From Larimichthys crocea (Eukaryota > Chordata > Actinopteri > Sciaenidae): a stretch of DNA of 64,000 nucleotides. The notes beneath the pieces are model-generated. The model was not told the DNA's origin and did no database searches. It worked only from the letters and a program-made list of their open reading frames with translations. The stretch covers positions 1,136,701 through 1,200,700 of the forward strand of contig NC_040016.1 in the NCBI RefSeq assembly GCF_000972845.2, in the 5' to 3' direction. Shown piece by piece: positions 38,430 to 51,110 of the stretch. Both the position numbers and the translations under genes were made by a program. Position 1 is the first letter of the stretch, and each line of letters begins with the position of its first letter.

Positions 38430-38830
38430 AGAATCAGAATCAAAAGTACTTTATTAATCCCTGCAGGGAAATTGTTTTTGTTACCGCAGCTCCCAAACGG
38501 TTAGTGAGATAGTACGAAAACAATAGCAAGAAAACAAAAATTTACCAATATACACCTATACAATATCCTATTTTAACACTATATACACACTATATACACA
38601 TGTATAAATAACAGTTAAGTAGAACCAGTAACAGTAAAATAAAAGCCAAGTAACAGTGAACTATGCAGTATGTACATCTAAAACCTTTAGAGACTGTACA
38701 GAGAATAGACACTGATTATGTAAAGTGCAGTATGCATGTGTGGCAGATTTCCCTTATGATATTGCACAAGCCAGTTCGATGGCTACTTATATTTTGAGGG
38801 AGGAGTTGTAAAGACTGATGCTCACAGGTA
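38430..38830 (-). mobile_element. LINE-like 3' end (minus orientation)
   Basis: It starts ATCAGAATCAGAATC, then AGTACTTTATTAATCCCTGC, AGGGAAATTG and TTACCGCAGCTCCCAAACG. It continues through AT-rich sequence to GGAGGAGTTGTAAAGACTGA. Read on minus, the order (GACTGATGCTC ... ACAACTCCTCCCTC ... CTGCAGGGATTAATAAAGTA, then GATTCT units) is that of an abundant fish retroposon 3' end. No reverse transcriptase is present. Confidence 0.6.
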
Positions 38831-38900
38831 GGAAAGACTTCTTGTGTCTCTCTGTGGAACAAGACACAAGAAGTCTTTCTGTGAGCATCAGTCTCTACAA
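38806..38900. repeat. Long inverted repeat (hairpin)
   Basis: Arms 38806-38848 and 38863-38900 are reverse complements with one mismatch and one 5-bp insertion, around a 14-bp spacer. The left arm is the end of the retroposon fragment, so the right arm is an inverted copy of that end. Confidence 0.8.
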
Positions 38901-39290
38901 AGTACCTCTACAAATGAAAATAAATCTAATCAGTGCTAATCTACAATGTATAAAATAATTCACTAAATGAGGTGTTCAGTGTTTTGGCTGTACATTTACA
39001 CACACGTCATTGGTGTCTGGTCAGTGTCGTTTTGTTTTTCCTCCGGCAGAGGGCGCTGTGGTCGCTCACCATGCGGGATTAACGGGACCTCGTTGGTTAA
39101 TAGCTGACGTAAGAAAAAAAAAAACAACAACACGTTTTTAAAAACGCTTTGTCATGTTTCACACTTTACCCCCCGCGCGCGCCTGTGTGTGACAACGACC
39201 ATTAGTCAGCAGGGACACACACAGCGAGACACATTTTGTCCTGTCGGGCTTTTTATTTGTAGATTAACCGGATGCAGTTATGAAATAAGT

Positions 39291-39309
39291 ATCTCTCTCT
39301 CTCTCTGTG

Positions 39310-39340
<31 letters not shown>

Positions 39341-39357
39341 CTCTCCCTCCCTCTCTC

Positions 39358-39393
<36 letters not shown>

Positions 39394-39397
39394 CCTC
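39291..39397. repeat. (CT)n tract in slc48a1 5' flank
   Basis: About 105 bp of CT/TCTC/TCCC repeat ending about 95 bp upstream of the slc48a1 start codon, so probably in the promoter or 5' UTR. It could act as a GAGA-type element. Open frames through it are not real. Confidence 0.85.
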
Positions 39398-39491
39398 TCA
39401 AACACACACACTCGGTCCTCGTCTTGTCGAGCTCGTGTCTCCGCTGTCCGACCACTCGTGCTGGTGTTGTTATTGTTTACTCTCCGTGATA

Positions 39492-39867
39492 ATGGCTGTT
39501 AATAAAACATACATTAGTATCGGCTATGCCTCGTTTGGAATGCTCATGGGCTTCTCCGCGTTCCTGGTGTGGAACATCGCGTTCAAACAGCCGTGGACTG
39601 CAGCCATGGGAGGACTGTCAGGTAAAGTAAACACTGTGTGTGTGCGTGTGTCTGTGTGTGTGTCTGCATGCATGCATGTCCCTGTTAGTGTGTGCTACAG
39701 CACATGACACTGCTGTCCTGTCATGTGCATGTTTGTGTTGCACTGAAAGCCTCCTCTGTTACTCAACCTACTGATTGCAGAGTGAGCCTATACATAGACG
39801 CATATACCAGCTGGAAGTCGTTTTTGAAGGGCAGAAATGTCAACTGACAGTCATACAATCAGGCCAA

Positions 39868-39912
<45 letters not shown>

Positions 39913-42900
39913 GTTATTATTATTAATATCACAGAAGTATACCCTGCAGCAGATTTTTCATTCTCATCTGACGGGTTTCCACTTGTGTACAAGGGTCCAC
40001 TTTTGACCCAAAATGACCAAATGTTACTTCAGCAAAAGTGAGAAAACAAAATGTATATATGTGTGTGTGTGTGTTTTCCCTTGGCTTTTAACAAAAGAAA
40101 TTATTAAAGGATAATAGGATAAGATAAGACTTTACATTAATTCTTTTTATTCATTTCAAGTCTCTACATGTTGATTTATATACGACTTTAATCAATAGAA
40201 ACCACTGTTTGATTGGGAGGTCATTTCTCAGTGTGGTTCTGATGGCTTTAAACATGACTTAGTGATATGTGATTTTATAAACAACAAAATAAATGAAATA
40301 AATGGTAAAGTTGGTTTTGAGCAGAATTATACAACAGGCCATGTTTAGTGTTGTTTTCAATTTATCTTATCTTTGAGCCTTTGTTGAGTTTTGCAAGTCC
40401 ATATTTATAACCTCTGGACTGGTTTAGTTCCCCGGATATATCGCAATTATTGCGATATTGCGAAGTTTAGTGATTGTTCAGCGTACATATGATCAAATGT
40501 CAATGACTCATCTGGACTCTGGATTTTTATTTAAGATTGAGAAAAAAGATAAGTGGTCATAAGTATAACACTGCCCTCATTCTTTCACCCAACTCGTATT
40601 AGTAACCTGTACAGGAAGTTAACCCCAGTCCCTGACAAACTGGAACCAGTATGAGAAGTGAACACACTCCCAGAGTCTGTGTTTTCACTTTCCTAAAGGG
40701 AACTGGCTACAACCTGTTCAAATAAAAATAACAAATAATATTTTTCCCCCAACAAAAATGACACATGGTGTATGATCATGCCCATCACTGCAGTGTTCCC
40801 TCTCCAGCATTTAACAATGTGTATTCAACACAGCAATGCAGCTGTCAGATCGCTTCAGTTCACTTTCAGACAGTGAGGGTTGTCGCTGTGTGGTGAAAGG
40901 TCATGTCGACTCTTACTTGTGGCTGGGATTCATAACGCTGCAGCTGTAAGAAAAAAAAAGGAACATGAAAGAAGTGTGATTCAGTGACTCAGCAATTATG
41001 CAACAATATGCTGTGTCACCCCTCATGACTATCTAAACTCATAATAGCGGTTACATATGAGTAGTTAGTATCCGCTGTGAGTGTTTTGTCTTTGCATCGT
41101 CACTGTATACTGAACATTACACAGACCATCAGATTTTAGATTTCCAAGCTGCCACTGGGTTACATTCATTGCAGTAATGTACGAGAGTAATTCATCAGCA
41201 GAGAGACTTTTTGAAATCATTTCCTTGTTGATACATTCATGGAAACTACAACATCAAGTTAGGAAACACAAACCTAACATTTGCTTTATCGTCTCAATAT
41301 TATTTGTCCTTAGGCTTTGTTCTAAAACAATAGAGCTTTTGAATGCAATGTTTTGAGTAATCAGAACTTTCAGGCTCTTATTGAAAATGCTTTACAATGC
41401 AGCACAAATGTGTCTAACAATTTCTGGAAGTTGGTTTTTGTAGTGTATAGAAATAACGTGGAAACGGTGGTTGGCTGGTGTAACAATCTTTGAATCAGTT
41501 TGTAGTTATTAGATATGTCATTTAATCCTCGCTTGTGTTTGTCCCTCAGGTGTGTTGGCACTTTGGACTCTGATTACTCACGTCATGTACCTGCAGGACT
41601 TCTGGAGAACCTGGCTGAAGGGACTCAAGTTCTTCCTCTTCATCGGAGTGTTCTTCTCTCTGTTGGCAGTCGTGGCCTTCATCAGTTTCCTGTCTGTTGC
41701 CATCAAAAACAAAGAGTGTAAGTTCTTCTGCATCACTTTCTCAGTGTGTTTGAGCTGTGGTACAAACAGCTGCTGTTTGTCATCACACACAACGTATAAC
41801 TAACTTCCCCAACATAAAAAATGTGAACTTAAATTTCAATAAATAAAATGTTTTGGTGGAGACTTACAGTGGCAGATTTTTATGTTACAGTTGATCTTCA
41901 CAGTTGCTTTGTAACAAAGTATGCAATACTGTTAAGTGTCATGATAAACAACTGAAAAGGCTGCATGACCTGATAAGTCAGATGAGACTCACTCCACCTC
42001 AGATCTCCCGCTGACACCTATAAGGGAAACTGGTGGAGCAAGTTTCTCCAGGCGTCTTTCCTCTTACATAAAATGCAACTCACAGTGCATGTACATGAAA
42101 CTCTTGTTTGTCTGTTTAATCCTTTTTGCTGCTTTTGTTCTGGGTCTGTTTTTCATGGTTTGGGCTGTATTTTCAAACTGCTAAAAGTAATTTATTATTG
42201 GCCAAAAGTTAAAATCTTTCGCTTTTACTTCACTTGAAAACTTTTTGTCTGATTTGTTAGAAGTTAAAAATGCTCTTAAATTTAAGAGAGCACCAGAATA
42301 GGTTTAGTTCAGAGTATATCGTTGATGGCTGCAGTGCAGAAACAGATTTGATCCACACACCTTTCGAGACACACTCTGCAGTGATTGTATAAAATAATAC
42401 AAATATTATATAATATAATTAGAATATGTTAGCTAGATTTGTTGAACAATGCATATTAGGGTGTTAGTATTCTCTCTGCATGTGTTTTGAACATTTGATA
42501 GGATGTCTTTCCCGTTTGTTTTATTTGTGATGTGTTGAAATGTGAGTGAAGCTAACATTGATTTTTTTTTTTTCACTTTTTATACATTTTCATTGTCTGC
42601 AACTGTCATTGTTGTAAAAAAAATCTCCTCATTATATAGTTTCATTATTGTATGCGGGAGAATTTCTTCTTCTTGCTTCAGTTTGCTTTTCTTATTGTTT
42701 CAATTTCAGCCAATTTCATTTCATTTTATCCTGTTTGATCCATTTACAAATGTATTAGACTGTTGTTAATTTCACATGGTAATCGCTCCTGGAGATAATA
42801 ATATAATAATACAGCGTGTATTTGCAGAATATTATACTGCGTCACTTTTGTAGCTATATGTCATAAATCATTAGATCACTTGAGAGTTGCTCTCAAAGGT

Positions 42901-43392
42901 TACTCACTTTGCAGCAAGTAGTCGTCTGATAAATTATTAATAATTCATTTGTTGGATCTTAAAAGCATTCCTAAGAGTAATTCTTAAAGGTTTGGTTGGA
43001 CCTCACTTGTGGCTGAATGGGAGGAAATCCCTGCAGCCAGGATCCAACATCTTGTAGAAGATTGTCACAGAAAGACTGGAGGCTGTAACAGCAGCAGATT
43101 AAAGGCTTTACTTTTAGAATGAGATGTTTAAAATATCTGCATACGTTTGGTATTTATTTATTTACTGTATGTTTGGCCAGATGCATGAATACGAGCAGTA
43201 CACCACTCCGGTCTGCAGAGCGCTAAATGCTAATCAGTGTCTCTCCCTCCCACAGCCCTGACTGATCCTCAGAGTCTCTACCTGTCCTGCGTTTGGAGCT
43301 TCATGAGCCTCAAGTGGTCCTTCCTGCTCACCTTGTCTGCCCACCGTTACCGCAAAGAGTTCGCCGATATCAGCATCCTCAGTGACTTCTAA
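39492..43392 (+). CDS. slc48a1: Heme transporter HRG1 (solute carrier 48 member 1)
   Basis: Complete 144-aa protein from three exons (39492-39621, 41550-41717, 43256-43392), GT-AG borders, phases 1 and 1. Human SLC48A1 is 146 aa. Four hydrophobic segments are visible near residues 9-30, 44-58, 70-95 and 105-127, with conserved [28 protein letters not shown] and the C-terminal [13 protein letters not shown]. His54 in the second membrane segment matches the heme-relevant histidine of the family. The acidic/dileucine-like tail fits endolysosomal sorting. Known role: moves heme out of endosomes and phagolysosomes into the cytosol, as in iron recycling. Teleosts often have two copies (a and b); I cannot tell which this is. 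Intron 1 holds an ATT microsatellite and repeat copy B. Confidence 0.96.
39867..39927. repeat. (ATT)n microsatellite in slc48a1 intron 1
   Basis: About 20 ATT triplets with one interruption. Confidence 0.9.
40127..40510. repeat. Dispersed direct repeat, copy B
   Basis: Diverged same-orientation copy of 34978-35300, lying in slc48a1 intron 1. It has an extra block absent from copy A (about 40168-40235) and a short insertion with GCAATTATTGCGATATTGCG. It begins next to GATAAGATAAGACTTTACAT, which resembles the retroposon tails elsewhere in the window. Confidence 0.85.
41718..43255 (+). other. slc48a1: slc48a1 intron 2
   Basis: 1.5-kb intron, AT-rich in the middle. I see no repeat family or further exon that I can support. 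Confidence 0.6.
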
Positions 43393-44560
43393 GAGCACTT
43401 AAACTGCCAGCAGTAACTACGCACACTTCGGAGTACACTCACTGTGCTGGCTTCCCAGCCTGAGAGCGATGCAGTCCAAAACTTGATGGGGGGCATTTTC
43501 AGAGGAATCAGAGGATAATTTGAAGTACTTTGTGTTGTGGTTGAGCAACCTGATCCTGGATACTCCCTTGCCTTCTTAGCCAGCGTCTCCCCCAAACCTC
43601 TTCTCCTTTTTTTGTTATTATGTGTGCAGGGTTTCTTGATGACTACACAGACAAACCCAGCTTGATTTTTTTTGTGATCCTTGATACAATTTGCATTTTC
43701 ACTTCCTTAGTGTTTAGCTTCGTCATGCATTTGCACAACTTCCTCCTGATAAAAAAAAAAAACCCAAAATATGGTCATTTTTAACCGTGACTCAGTGGAG
43801 GGAATTAACTGCGTTTGAACACACCGCTCAGTAGTAATTATCAGTTGTAGCTTCATGATATAGCCACCAGAGGGTGTCACCCTTCCAACTATTAAACCCC
43901 ATGTACAGCATGTGCGCCTGACATTCCCACTCATGTATACATTTTCTCCTTCATTTTAATTTTCTGGTTCAGTGAACGATGAACAGATCGCTTTCCCATC
44001 AGAAGTTGCACATACAGTGGTCAGGTGCTGAAATCCGCATATCATAAGGCGTGTGGTGAACACAGCGCTGTAAAGTTGATGTACATCGGGGTCTTTGCAG
44101 AGGGCAGGTCACCCTAAATCCTGCAGCATCAACATAAAGGCTTTCATGTGCAATTCCAAATGAGCACCACATGTTCAATACATTTCTGAACCACGAGGGG
44201 GCATTTTTAATGTAAAGAATGATTTTTTTGTAATATTTTTTATCAGTGTGACAAAAACACTCAAAGAAAACAAGTGTGAGTGTGAAAATGGGCCTCACTT
44301 AACACTTTAAGTCACAACAGCAGTGAAACCACTAAGAGCATGCATGTTGTTTTATGTTATTTTGTCCTCATCTGAACCATTTATGACATTTATATTGTTG
44401 CTTAATGAGATTATTTTGCTGTATTTCCTTTATCTGTTCCTTACCATGTCAGACATGAAGAGTGACTGTGTGTAGCCACATGACTGAATGTAAGGGTGTG
44501 TGTTTGTATAACAGCGTGCGAGAGTCAAGTTAATAAAATATGTTTTTGACATCGCTTGCA
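43393..44560 (+). other. slc48a1: slc48a1 3' UTR
   Basis: About 1.15 kb from the stop codon to just past an AATAAA at 44532-44537 followed by TGTGTTTTTG-type G/T-rich sequence, a good 3' end. No other gene recognised. Confidence 0.6.
44532..44537 (+). terminator. slc48a1: AATAAA polyadenylation signal of slc48a1
   Basis: Canonical hexamer (GTTAATAAAATATG) with a G/T-rich stretch 30-45 nt downstream. Confidence 0.6.
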
Positions 44561-46084
44561 CATTGGTGTGTTTTTGCAATGAAATCAGGGGCTGATAACT
44601 GTTCCTCTTTTTCTTCAAGGAATGTATCGTCTGTCGTTTCTGTTCCTTCAAACCACTGAATTCATGTGAAAGTACAGCAAAAAAAAAAATATTCATGAGC
44701 CTTGTGACTTTTTATGTAACATGAGAAAGTGTCACAGAGGCAGATTGAAGGTGTTGCGCATTCTTCTTCCTACTAAGCTCAGGTCAGGAGGGTCAGTGTT
44801 AGGCATTAAGTTGGGATTTGCGCCATGAGAGGAATGAACCACTTTTCCACCCACCCAGGCTACATTTTTTTAGAGAAGAAAAAAACACCCCATTGCAGTC
44901 GCAACAGTAAATGCAGGTCAATAACCTGCACTTTGAAGTTGGGCAATTATTCCACCCATCCACATTTTTATTTTGTCCCTCAGAGGGAAGGTTAGGGGTG
45001 GGTGCAGTGAATTTTTGGTGTATGATTTTGCTAAAGCGGCCGCCTGATAGACTTTGAAGTTGACGTGAAAAATATGTGAGTGAATTATAACCACACAATC
45101 AGTGTTTGGAGCATTATACCTTAGTAAGTTATTAATTTAAAGGACAATATATGGTGGAAAATGTGTCTCTTGAATCCATCCTGCAGTTGTTAAAGGAAAA
45201 ATTCCTACTAAGTGAAGTCTAAAGGAAAGTGAACCTGGCATAGTGTTTAATTATTTACTAGAAGTATCAGTAACTTTGATCCTTGTGAAGCCACTATCAT
45301 TATTTCACTCTCTTTGTTGCTTTCCTGCATCCTTCCTCCGTGTTTTAAGGACATTTTTGGTGGTACTTATATCTTAATTGCATTACACTGGTTTGTTTGT
45401 AAGCCCCCAGAGTCTCATTGCATCAAGGTAATTGCGATGTTGTGGTTAAATCACCATGGCAACATTTTTTATCTGGCCGTTATAAACTTCGACATTAAGA
45501 AACTGAAAAACAATCCGGCTCACTTTCCACTGAGCAAGCTGGGGGCTTTGGAACCAAATGCGTCCTATTAAGTTTATACACCAGCCTGTAAAACGTGTGT
45601 GTGTGTGTTTGTGTGTGTGTGGTTGTGTGTGTTTGTGCGGTATGTAAAGAGAGGGAGGGGTCTCGTTTTATTCAATTATGGGACTCCTTTCTACCCAAAT
45701 CAAGGAAGGAAGTTGTCTCAAGTGTTGACTGGCAGTCTGGCAGTGTGCGGTAAGACTGGAAACAATAGTTTAGTTTATACATTCAAATAACAAAACTATC
45801 CTAAACATCCTGTACAATTAGACACTAAAGACCAACAGCAGCTGAATCAATATTCATCACAAACAACCTACAGGGAAAATGAAATCTTTTGCGTTGCACA
45901 CATGCACACCTTTAAAGCAGATGATGTCAGACTTCAGGTATCTGAAAAGGAAACACAAACAAAACATACTATATCTTTATGAGCCTCCACCTGTCTGCTC
46001 TCAGAGCTGTTTATGTTTTCGCCAGCACAATAAAATGAGCAGTTACAGAAGATTTTCATGCTCTTTTAACAAGGTTTTGTCTGT
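44561..46084. other. Intergenic, nothing recognised
   Basis: 1.5 kb with a TG run at 45596-45640. An 85-codon open frame at 45314-45571 has no domain I recognise and no splice or promoter context. I do not call a gene. Confidence 0.55.
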
Positions 46085-46510
46085 CAGCCAGTGGTAGAAA
46101 ATAACATTCATACAAGTACTGTTCTTAAATGCTATTTTACGGCATTTAGGTATAAATACTTCTACTCCTCTCAGAGTTGTACTTTTAATTTGACAGATTA
46201 AGATACTTGATAGATTAATATTATTATCAAAATATGGTTTTCAAGATATAATGCATTGTTTTAGATTACACTACTCAACAGTATATACAGTAATAAAAAA
46301 TAGCTCTGTCTTGACCAGTGGCAGCATTAAAGTATTGTTTACATATTAATGTATCAATAATCATGCTCAATCAATAATAGAATTCTGCAACACTGAGGTG
46401 TACTGTTGATGCTTCCCGTACATTTTATTGGTTACTTGTAATGGAGTATTTGTATATAAATAGTATAGTATTCCTACATTTACTTTGATCAATGTACTTT
46501 GGGGTTTTTT
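46085..46510. mobile_element. Degraded TIR repeat, first copy
   Basis: It opens with GCCAGTGGTAGAAAATAACA and ACAAGTACTGTTCTTAAATG, and carries ACTTCTACTCCTCTCAGAG. These are the phrases of a common teleost repeat whose ends read CAGTGGTGGAAAGTAACTAAG. Orientation is opposite to the neighbouring copy at 46535. Non-coding. Confidence 0.5.
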
Positions 46511-46534
46511 TGTATTGGTTTATAGAAGGCAGTG

Positions 46535-47370
46535 GCGGAAGACGTACTGAAGTGTTTTCCTCAAGTAAAAGTAACATAAAACATGAACATATTCCTTCAC
46601 TCATGGTTCTATTTCAGGAGAAAATACAAATGTATTAGCAACAAAATACTAAAAAAAAAAAAAAGGAAAGGAAAAGTACATAAGTACATAAGTACATACA
46701 GTTAAGTGATGGATAAGCAGAGTTTTGATGTGAAGTTAGTTTTAACTACTCTACATACTGTTGAGTAGTTCAATTTTTAATAACAACGCATCATATTCAA
46801 CAGGTTGATCTTCAGGGTAATGGTAAACTCAATTTCTATGTTTTAGCCACTAGAGATCCCCAAACTCCCCCTTCCTAACACAAGAACCAGGTCCTTTTGT
46901 GTTTGTAAATTGTGATGTCTAGTCTCAACTTTGCACCTAAATACAAGATCCTCAGGTGTAAAACACACCAACGGAGGGTCGCCGCCGATACCTGCAACAG
47001 ACAAAAGTGTGTGAAAACACTCCCTGGAAGGGCCGGCCCCTGCAGCAGACAAAGGGATGTGAAAGGGGTGTTCCTCAGGTATAAATGTTTAGGTCGCCCT
47101 ATGCTCGGGGTCTTTCTTCTTCTTTGACCGTTCGCATGTTGATTGACCTTTTCTTTGCAAAGGAAATAAAAACCTTGTCGGCCGGCAGAAGTCTCTATTT
47201 CATTCTTCACCAGCAGCAGAGAAATTTCCACAACATCAGTAATTAAATTTGTCTAATAGATGTAGTGGTAGAGGTACAAAGTAGTATAAAATGGAAATAC
47301 CCAAGTCTCAAGTAAAGTGCAAGTAACTCAACATTGTACTTGAGTAGAAGTACTTAGTTACTTTCCACCA
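46535..47370. mobile_element. TIR repeat, second copy, interrupted by an insertion
   Basis: The left end (GCAGTGGCGGAAGACGTACT, CCTCAAGTAAAAGTAAC) and the right end (GTACTTGAGTAGAAGTACTT, AGTTACTTTCCACCAG) are imperfect inverted copies. Together they would frame a short non-autonomous element. About 395 bp of unrelated, more GC-rich sequence (46839-47235) lies inside it. Confidence 0.5.
46839..47235 (+). mobile_element. Solo-LTR-like insertion
   Basis: A 397-bp segment begins TGTT and ends AACA. It has a TATAAAT box near 47080 and an AATAAA at 47165-47170, spaced as in a U3-R-U5 unit. It is more GC-rich than its surroundings and lies within a TIR repeat. No target-site duplication is visible and there are no gag, pol or env sequences, so this is only LTR-like. 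Confidence 0.35.
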
Positions 47371-50300
47371 GTAATACAAGATGAACGGGGATTCACAGGT
47401 CTGATTGTGCGTGTTGGCTCACCGCTCCATTGTGAAATATGAACATCGAGTATTAATAATAAAAAAAAGTGAAGCATTTGATCTAAAAAAAGAAGCACCA
47501 GGAGGAAAAAAAACTCTAAATGAAAAGCAAACATCTTGAATTGGTCGAGAACCAGATGGCCTCTTTGACATTAAGAAGCCGCTTTGGCATTTTAAGAAGG
47601 CAGTCCCAGAATGATTTCCGAGGAACTTCCGCAAAGCGTGGTACAAAGCCCACAGATATTTAAGCAATATCCATAGCAATTTACTGTTTTATTTACAAAC
47701 TGAAACATATGTTTCTAGACCTTTGTAGCCCCCCCCCTCCCTTCCCGTCTCTCCTTATTACCACACTGATTTACTGCTGAAAGATTTCTCCCACACTATC
47801 TGTTTTTTCCTTTCCTTTCTTTTTCCCCTTTTCTCTCTGTTTGTCTGTTCTTACTATCTCCTGCCATCACCCATCATCAGTCAGTCAAACTCCCCTTCCA
47901 AACCTGTTCGTTAACAGCACAGGAGAAGCCCTACCTTTACACTCAAGCTATTGTTTCTTCCTCCTCTGGCTCTTGTGTTTCTGTGTGTGATGCTGTCTGT
48001 GCCTCTGGGACCACTGCAAGCTCGCATCTGAAACATTTTAGAGAGACACATATTTGCTGTTTTAGAGCACAAAGGGATATGCCATGGCAGAGGCTGTTTG
48101 AAGTGGCTTCACAGGGGGAACCAGAACCAGAGCGAGGGATTTGAGAAACCATAAAGAAACGTTAGCGCAATGTAACTTTGGTAAATTCATCTAATCTAAT
48201 GGAAGTGGGGATTGATTCAATGTGAAGGCGTACCCCTTTGAAGCTGGCTCTGTTGATGTTTCTAATGCAATAGCTCTGTTGTAGAAATGCAGCATTCCTC
48301 TCTACCTTGCAGACAGTGCTTCACTGTACGTTTGACAGGAGCGGATGCGTGATAGCGCCTGATCCCAGAGATCCCAGGTTGACATTGCTCCAGTATTTGA
48401 AATGAGAGATTGGAGACAGCAGGGTTAGACTCTCTGACAGACTGTGTAATCTGAAGAAATTATGTTCAGATTGATTTATGGTGTGGCATTTCTTTGGTTT
48501 TCTGACAAGGAGTTATGTTTGTAGATGGTCCAAAAGGTGTTTCATTGCCATGACAATATCAAGATATTCAGTTATATTGCAACAGAGAGCACATTGTACC
48601 TAATGTTTATATCAAAACAGGGGAACATACGCAAATAGAGAGGGTCAGATCCACACTGAGCTGATGGGATTTCCTTTTTATCCATGGCCTTTTGTTGCCT
48701 TGGTGTGAATATATTTTACATTTTACATTGCTTATCATCATTTAAGCTGTATTTTGTTGTCAGCGTTCAGGTGCACAAGTTTAATAAAAAGTTTCCCCTC
48801 AAAGCAGCAGTCTTCTGGCTTGATAAGCTAATTTCTGAAGTTCACGCTGAAACAGGATTTTCCAACCAGAGTGGCCGCATGGTCAGCTCAGGTCTGCTGA
48901 CTCGCCCAGACTCAGTCTTATTAGTGTTTACAAAGAAAGTGAACCTAACACGGTGAATGTGAATGGCTGACTCAGCTGTAAAAATGACTTTCATGTGATG
49001 ATTTGCTATAAATAGTGCTTGTGATCATGTCAGCGTCTTTGTGCCTTGCTGATTAAAGTCAGCACTATCAGACTACCAGCGTGTTTGTCATGTATAGCAA
49101 CTATAGTTTGATAGAAATGCAAAGATTGTATCCACATGGAAGTTACTGCCAAACTGCTGCGTTGCTCCTGTGCCACATTATCACATGCACACAGAGATCA
49201 TATGACCTGCTGCTTGCACATATGGACACGATATGATGCAACATTCAGCAACCTTTTGCACTCTCACATATATGCGCACACACACACACGCACACACACA
49301 CACATGCAGTCTCAAAAGTTTTATGTGACATTTTTCACTTGCTTTTAACTGTATGAACTTTGTTTCTGCATCCAAGAAACTTCCAATATTTCAGAAATGC
49401 ACCTTTTTATAAAGGATTTATAAATTGTAACTAATGTCTTTATTCGCTCCAATCTCTCACTTCAAATACACCAATGTTTAGGTTGCCAGGTTGTAAATGA
49501 TTGACTCATATAATCACTTACTTTCTGGAAAAGGGCTGCAGAAGGATTTGGAGCAAAGTCTATTTATTAATGACAGCTGACGTTTATAACTTTATTACTA
49601 CTAAACGGAAATGTTCTCACAACCTTATCATGACATTAATAAAGCTTTTACAACTCAAAAGACGTTCATAAAGAGTCTCTTATCAGAAAGTGCTTCTAAA
49701 ATGTGACTCAACTACATGCACTGGAGGTCTCCTTAGAACCATCACGCACTGCTTTTTCCCTGGACGTACCAGAATAAGTCATATGAGGCTTCATCCAGTC
49801 TAACCTGTTGCTCAGTGCACACCAGCCCAGCATGCCGTATCCCTAGCTCAGCTGTGAACTCCACTGGGACTGGTTTGTAATGCGCCATGGACGAACCCCA
49901 GCACTTAAACACTGTAATCAGAGCCAGAGCAGGATATTGGCTAAATTACACATGAAAGCAGGGACATTTGAAGGAAGCTTGAGCACTAAATATTATGATA
50001 AATTATGGTCTAATATGAGAAGATAAGTCACAGCTAAACAAGAATAATACAGGCTTGCACGCAGCAAGGAGATGGAAGTGTTTTTAATGCAGAGTTGCAC
50101 TTTTTGCGGAAAACACGTACGTTAAATGTATCTATGAACAAAACAGTCTCACCTCAAAGTCCATTTGGTTGCAGTTCTGTAGCTTTCAGTCATATCACAT
50201 GATCTTCATCAGTGGATGGGAGTTTTTGGAATGGTGGAGGTTCAAGTTTCCACCTTTTCCTGAGCACTTTCAAACCCCTGAAAACTTTCAGAGCTTGTCT

Positions 50301-50829
50301 CTATAATATTAAATGTTCATGACGTTAAAATAAAAATAAAGAGTTTAACACTCACAAACAAAATCTAGCAGATCTTCTTCATTAGGACTTTCTGGGGATG
50401 GTTTGATCAGATTTGACTGACAGTGACAACGTGAGCTAATAACCCCACAACTGTCACACTTTGATTCAAATACAGTGGTGCACGGACATCAGATATATCA
50501 CAGTTTGCATTGTGGATTCGATCAAGCCCAGAGAAAAACAACACAGACAAAAATCTAACATGTGAAATCATCAAAACTGTTCCACCTTTTTTAGAAAGGT
50601 TTGCATTCACATAAGAAACCACCATTCAGAGTGAAAAACTAATTTAGAAAATAGTCATTTAAGGTCTTTATGGACCTCTTGTCCATTATTAGCTAGATAA
50701 TAAACTTAATAATAAGTTTGAATATTGTATAATTTCTCTGAACATGTTTCTGTGCTGCCTTTGTTAGCACATTCTCAGCTTTGTATCTCTTTATGAATTA
50801 GATTTGCCATTTGAAATAGATTAAATAGA
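47371..50829. other. Intergenic between slc48a1 and twist, nothing coding recognised
   Basis: 3.5 kb of mixed sequence with a CA run at 49277-49303. The non-repetitive stretches 48220-48400 and 49730-49930 have balanced composition and might be regulatory elements for the Twist gene, by impression only. Confidence 0.5.
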
Positions 50830-51110
50830 TTACTTTGACATTCTGGTAGTTTAGTGACTGTAATCGGGGGAAACAACTTGCCTGACTCTATCCACAATCC
50901 ACCTACCTACATGATTTACATTTGTACACTAATTTATGGAAGGATTAAGCCAACAAGATAAAACATAAAGGTGCTGGGTGGCTGATATTGTACCTTTGGA
51001 CTGAAACAGGTAAGCTGTTTCCTCTGATTACACTCATTCTGCTAAGCTAAGCTAACTGACTCCAACCTACTCATCTAAAAAACAAAAAAAGTGAATATGA
51101 GTATTAATAT
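50830..51110. mobile_element. Teleost interspersed repeat ('ctaagctaagctaac' class)
   Basis: It contains TTACTTTGACATTCTGG and then AGGTAAGCTGTTTCCTCTG followed by CTGCTAAGCTAAGCTAACTG, the ordered phrases of a widespread teleost repeat. Non-coding. Confidence 0.5.

Noticed and set aside
45314..45571. An 85-aa gene between slc48a1 and twist
   Set aside because: No similarity I recognise, no promoter or splice signals, and length is within chance for AT-rich DNA.
46839..47235. A provirus
   Set aside because: No internal retroviral genes or second LTR; at most a solo LTR, and no target duplication was found.
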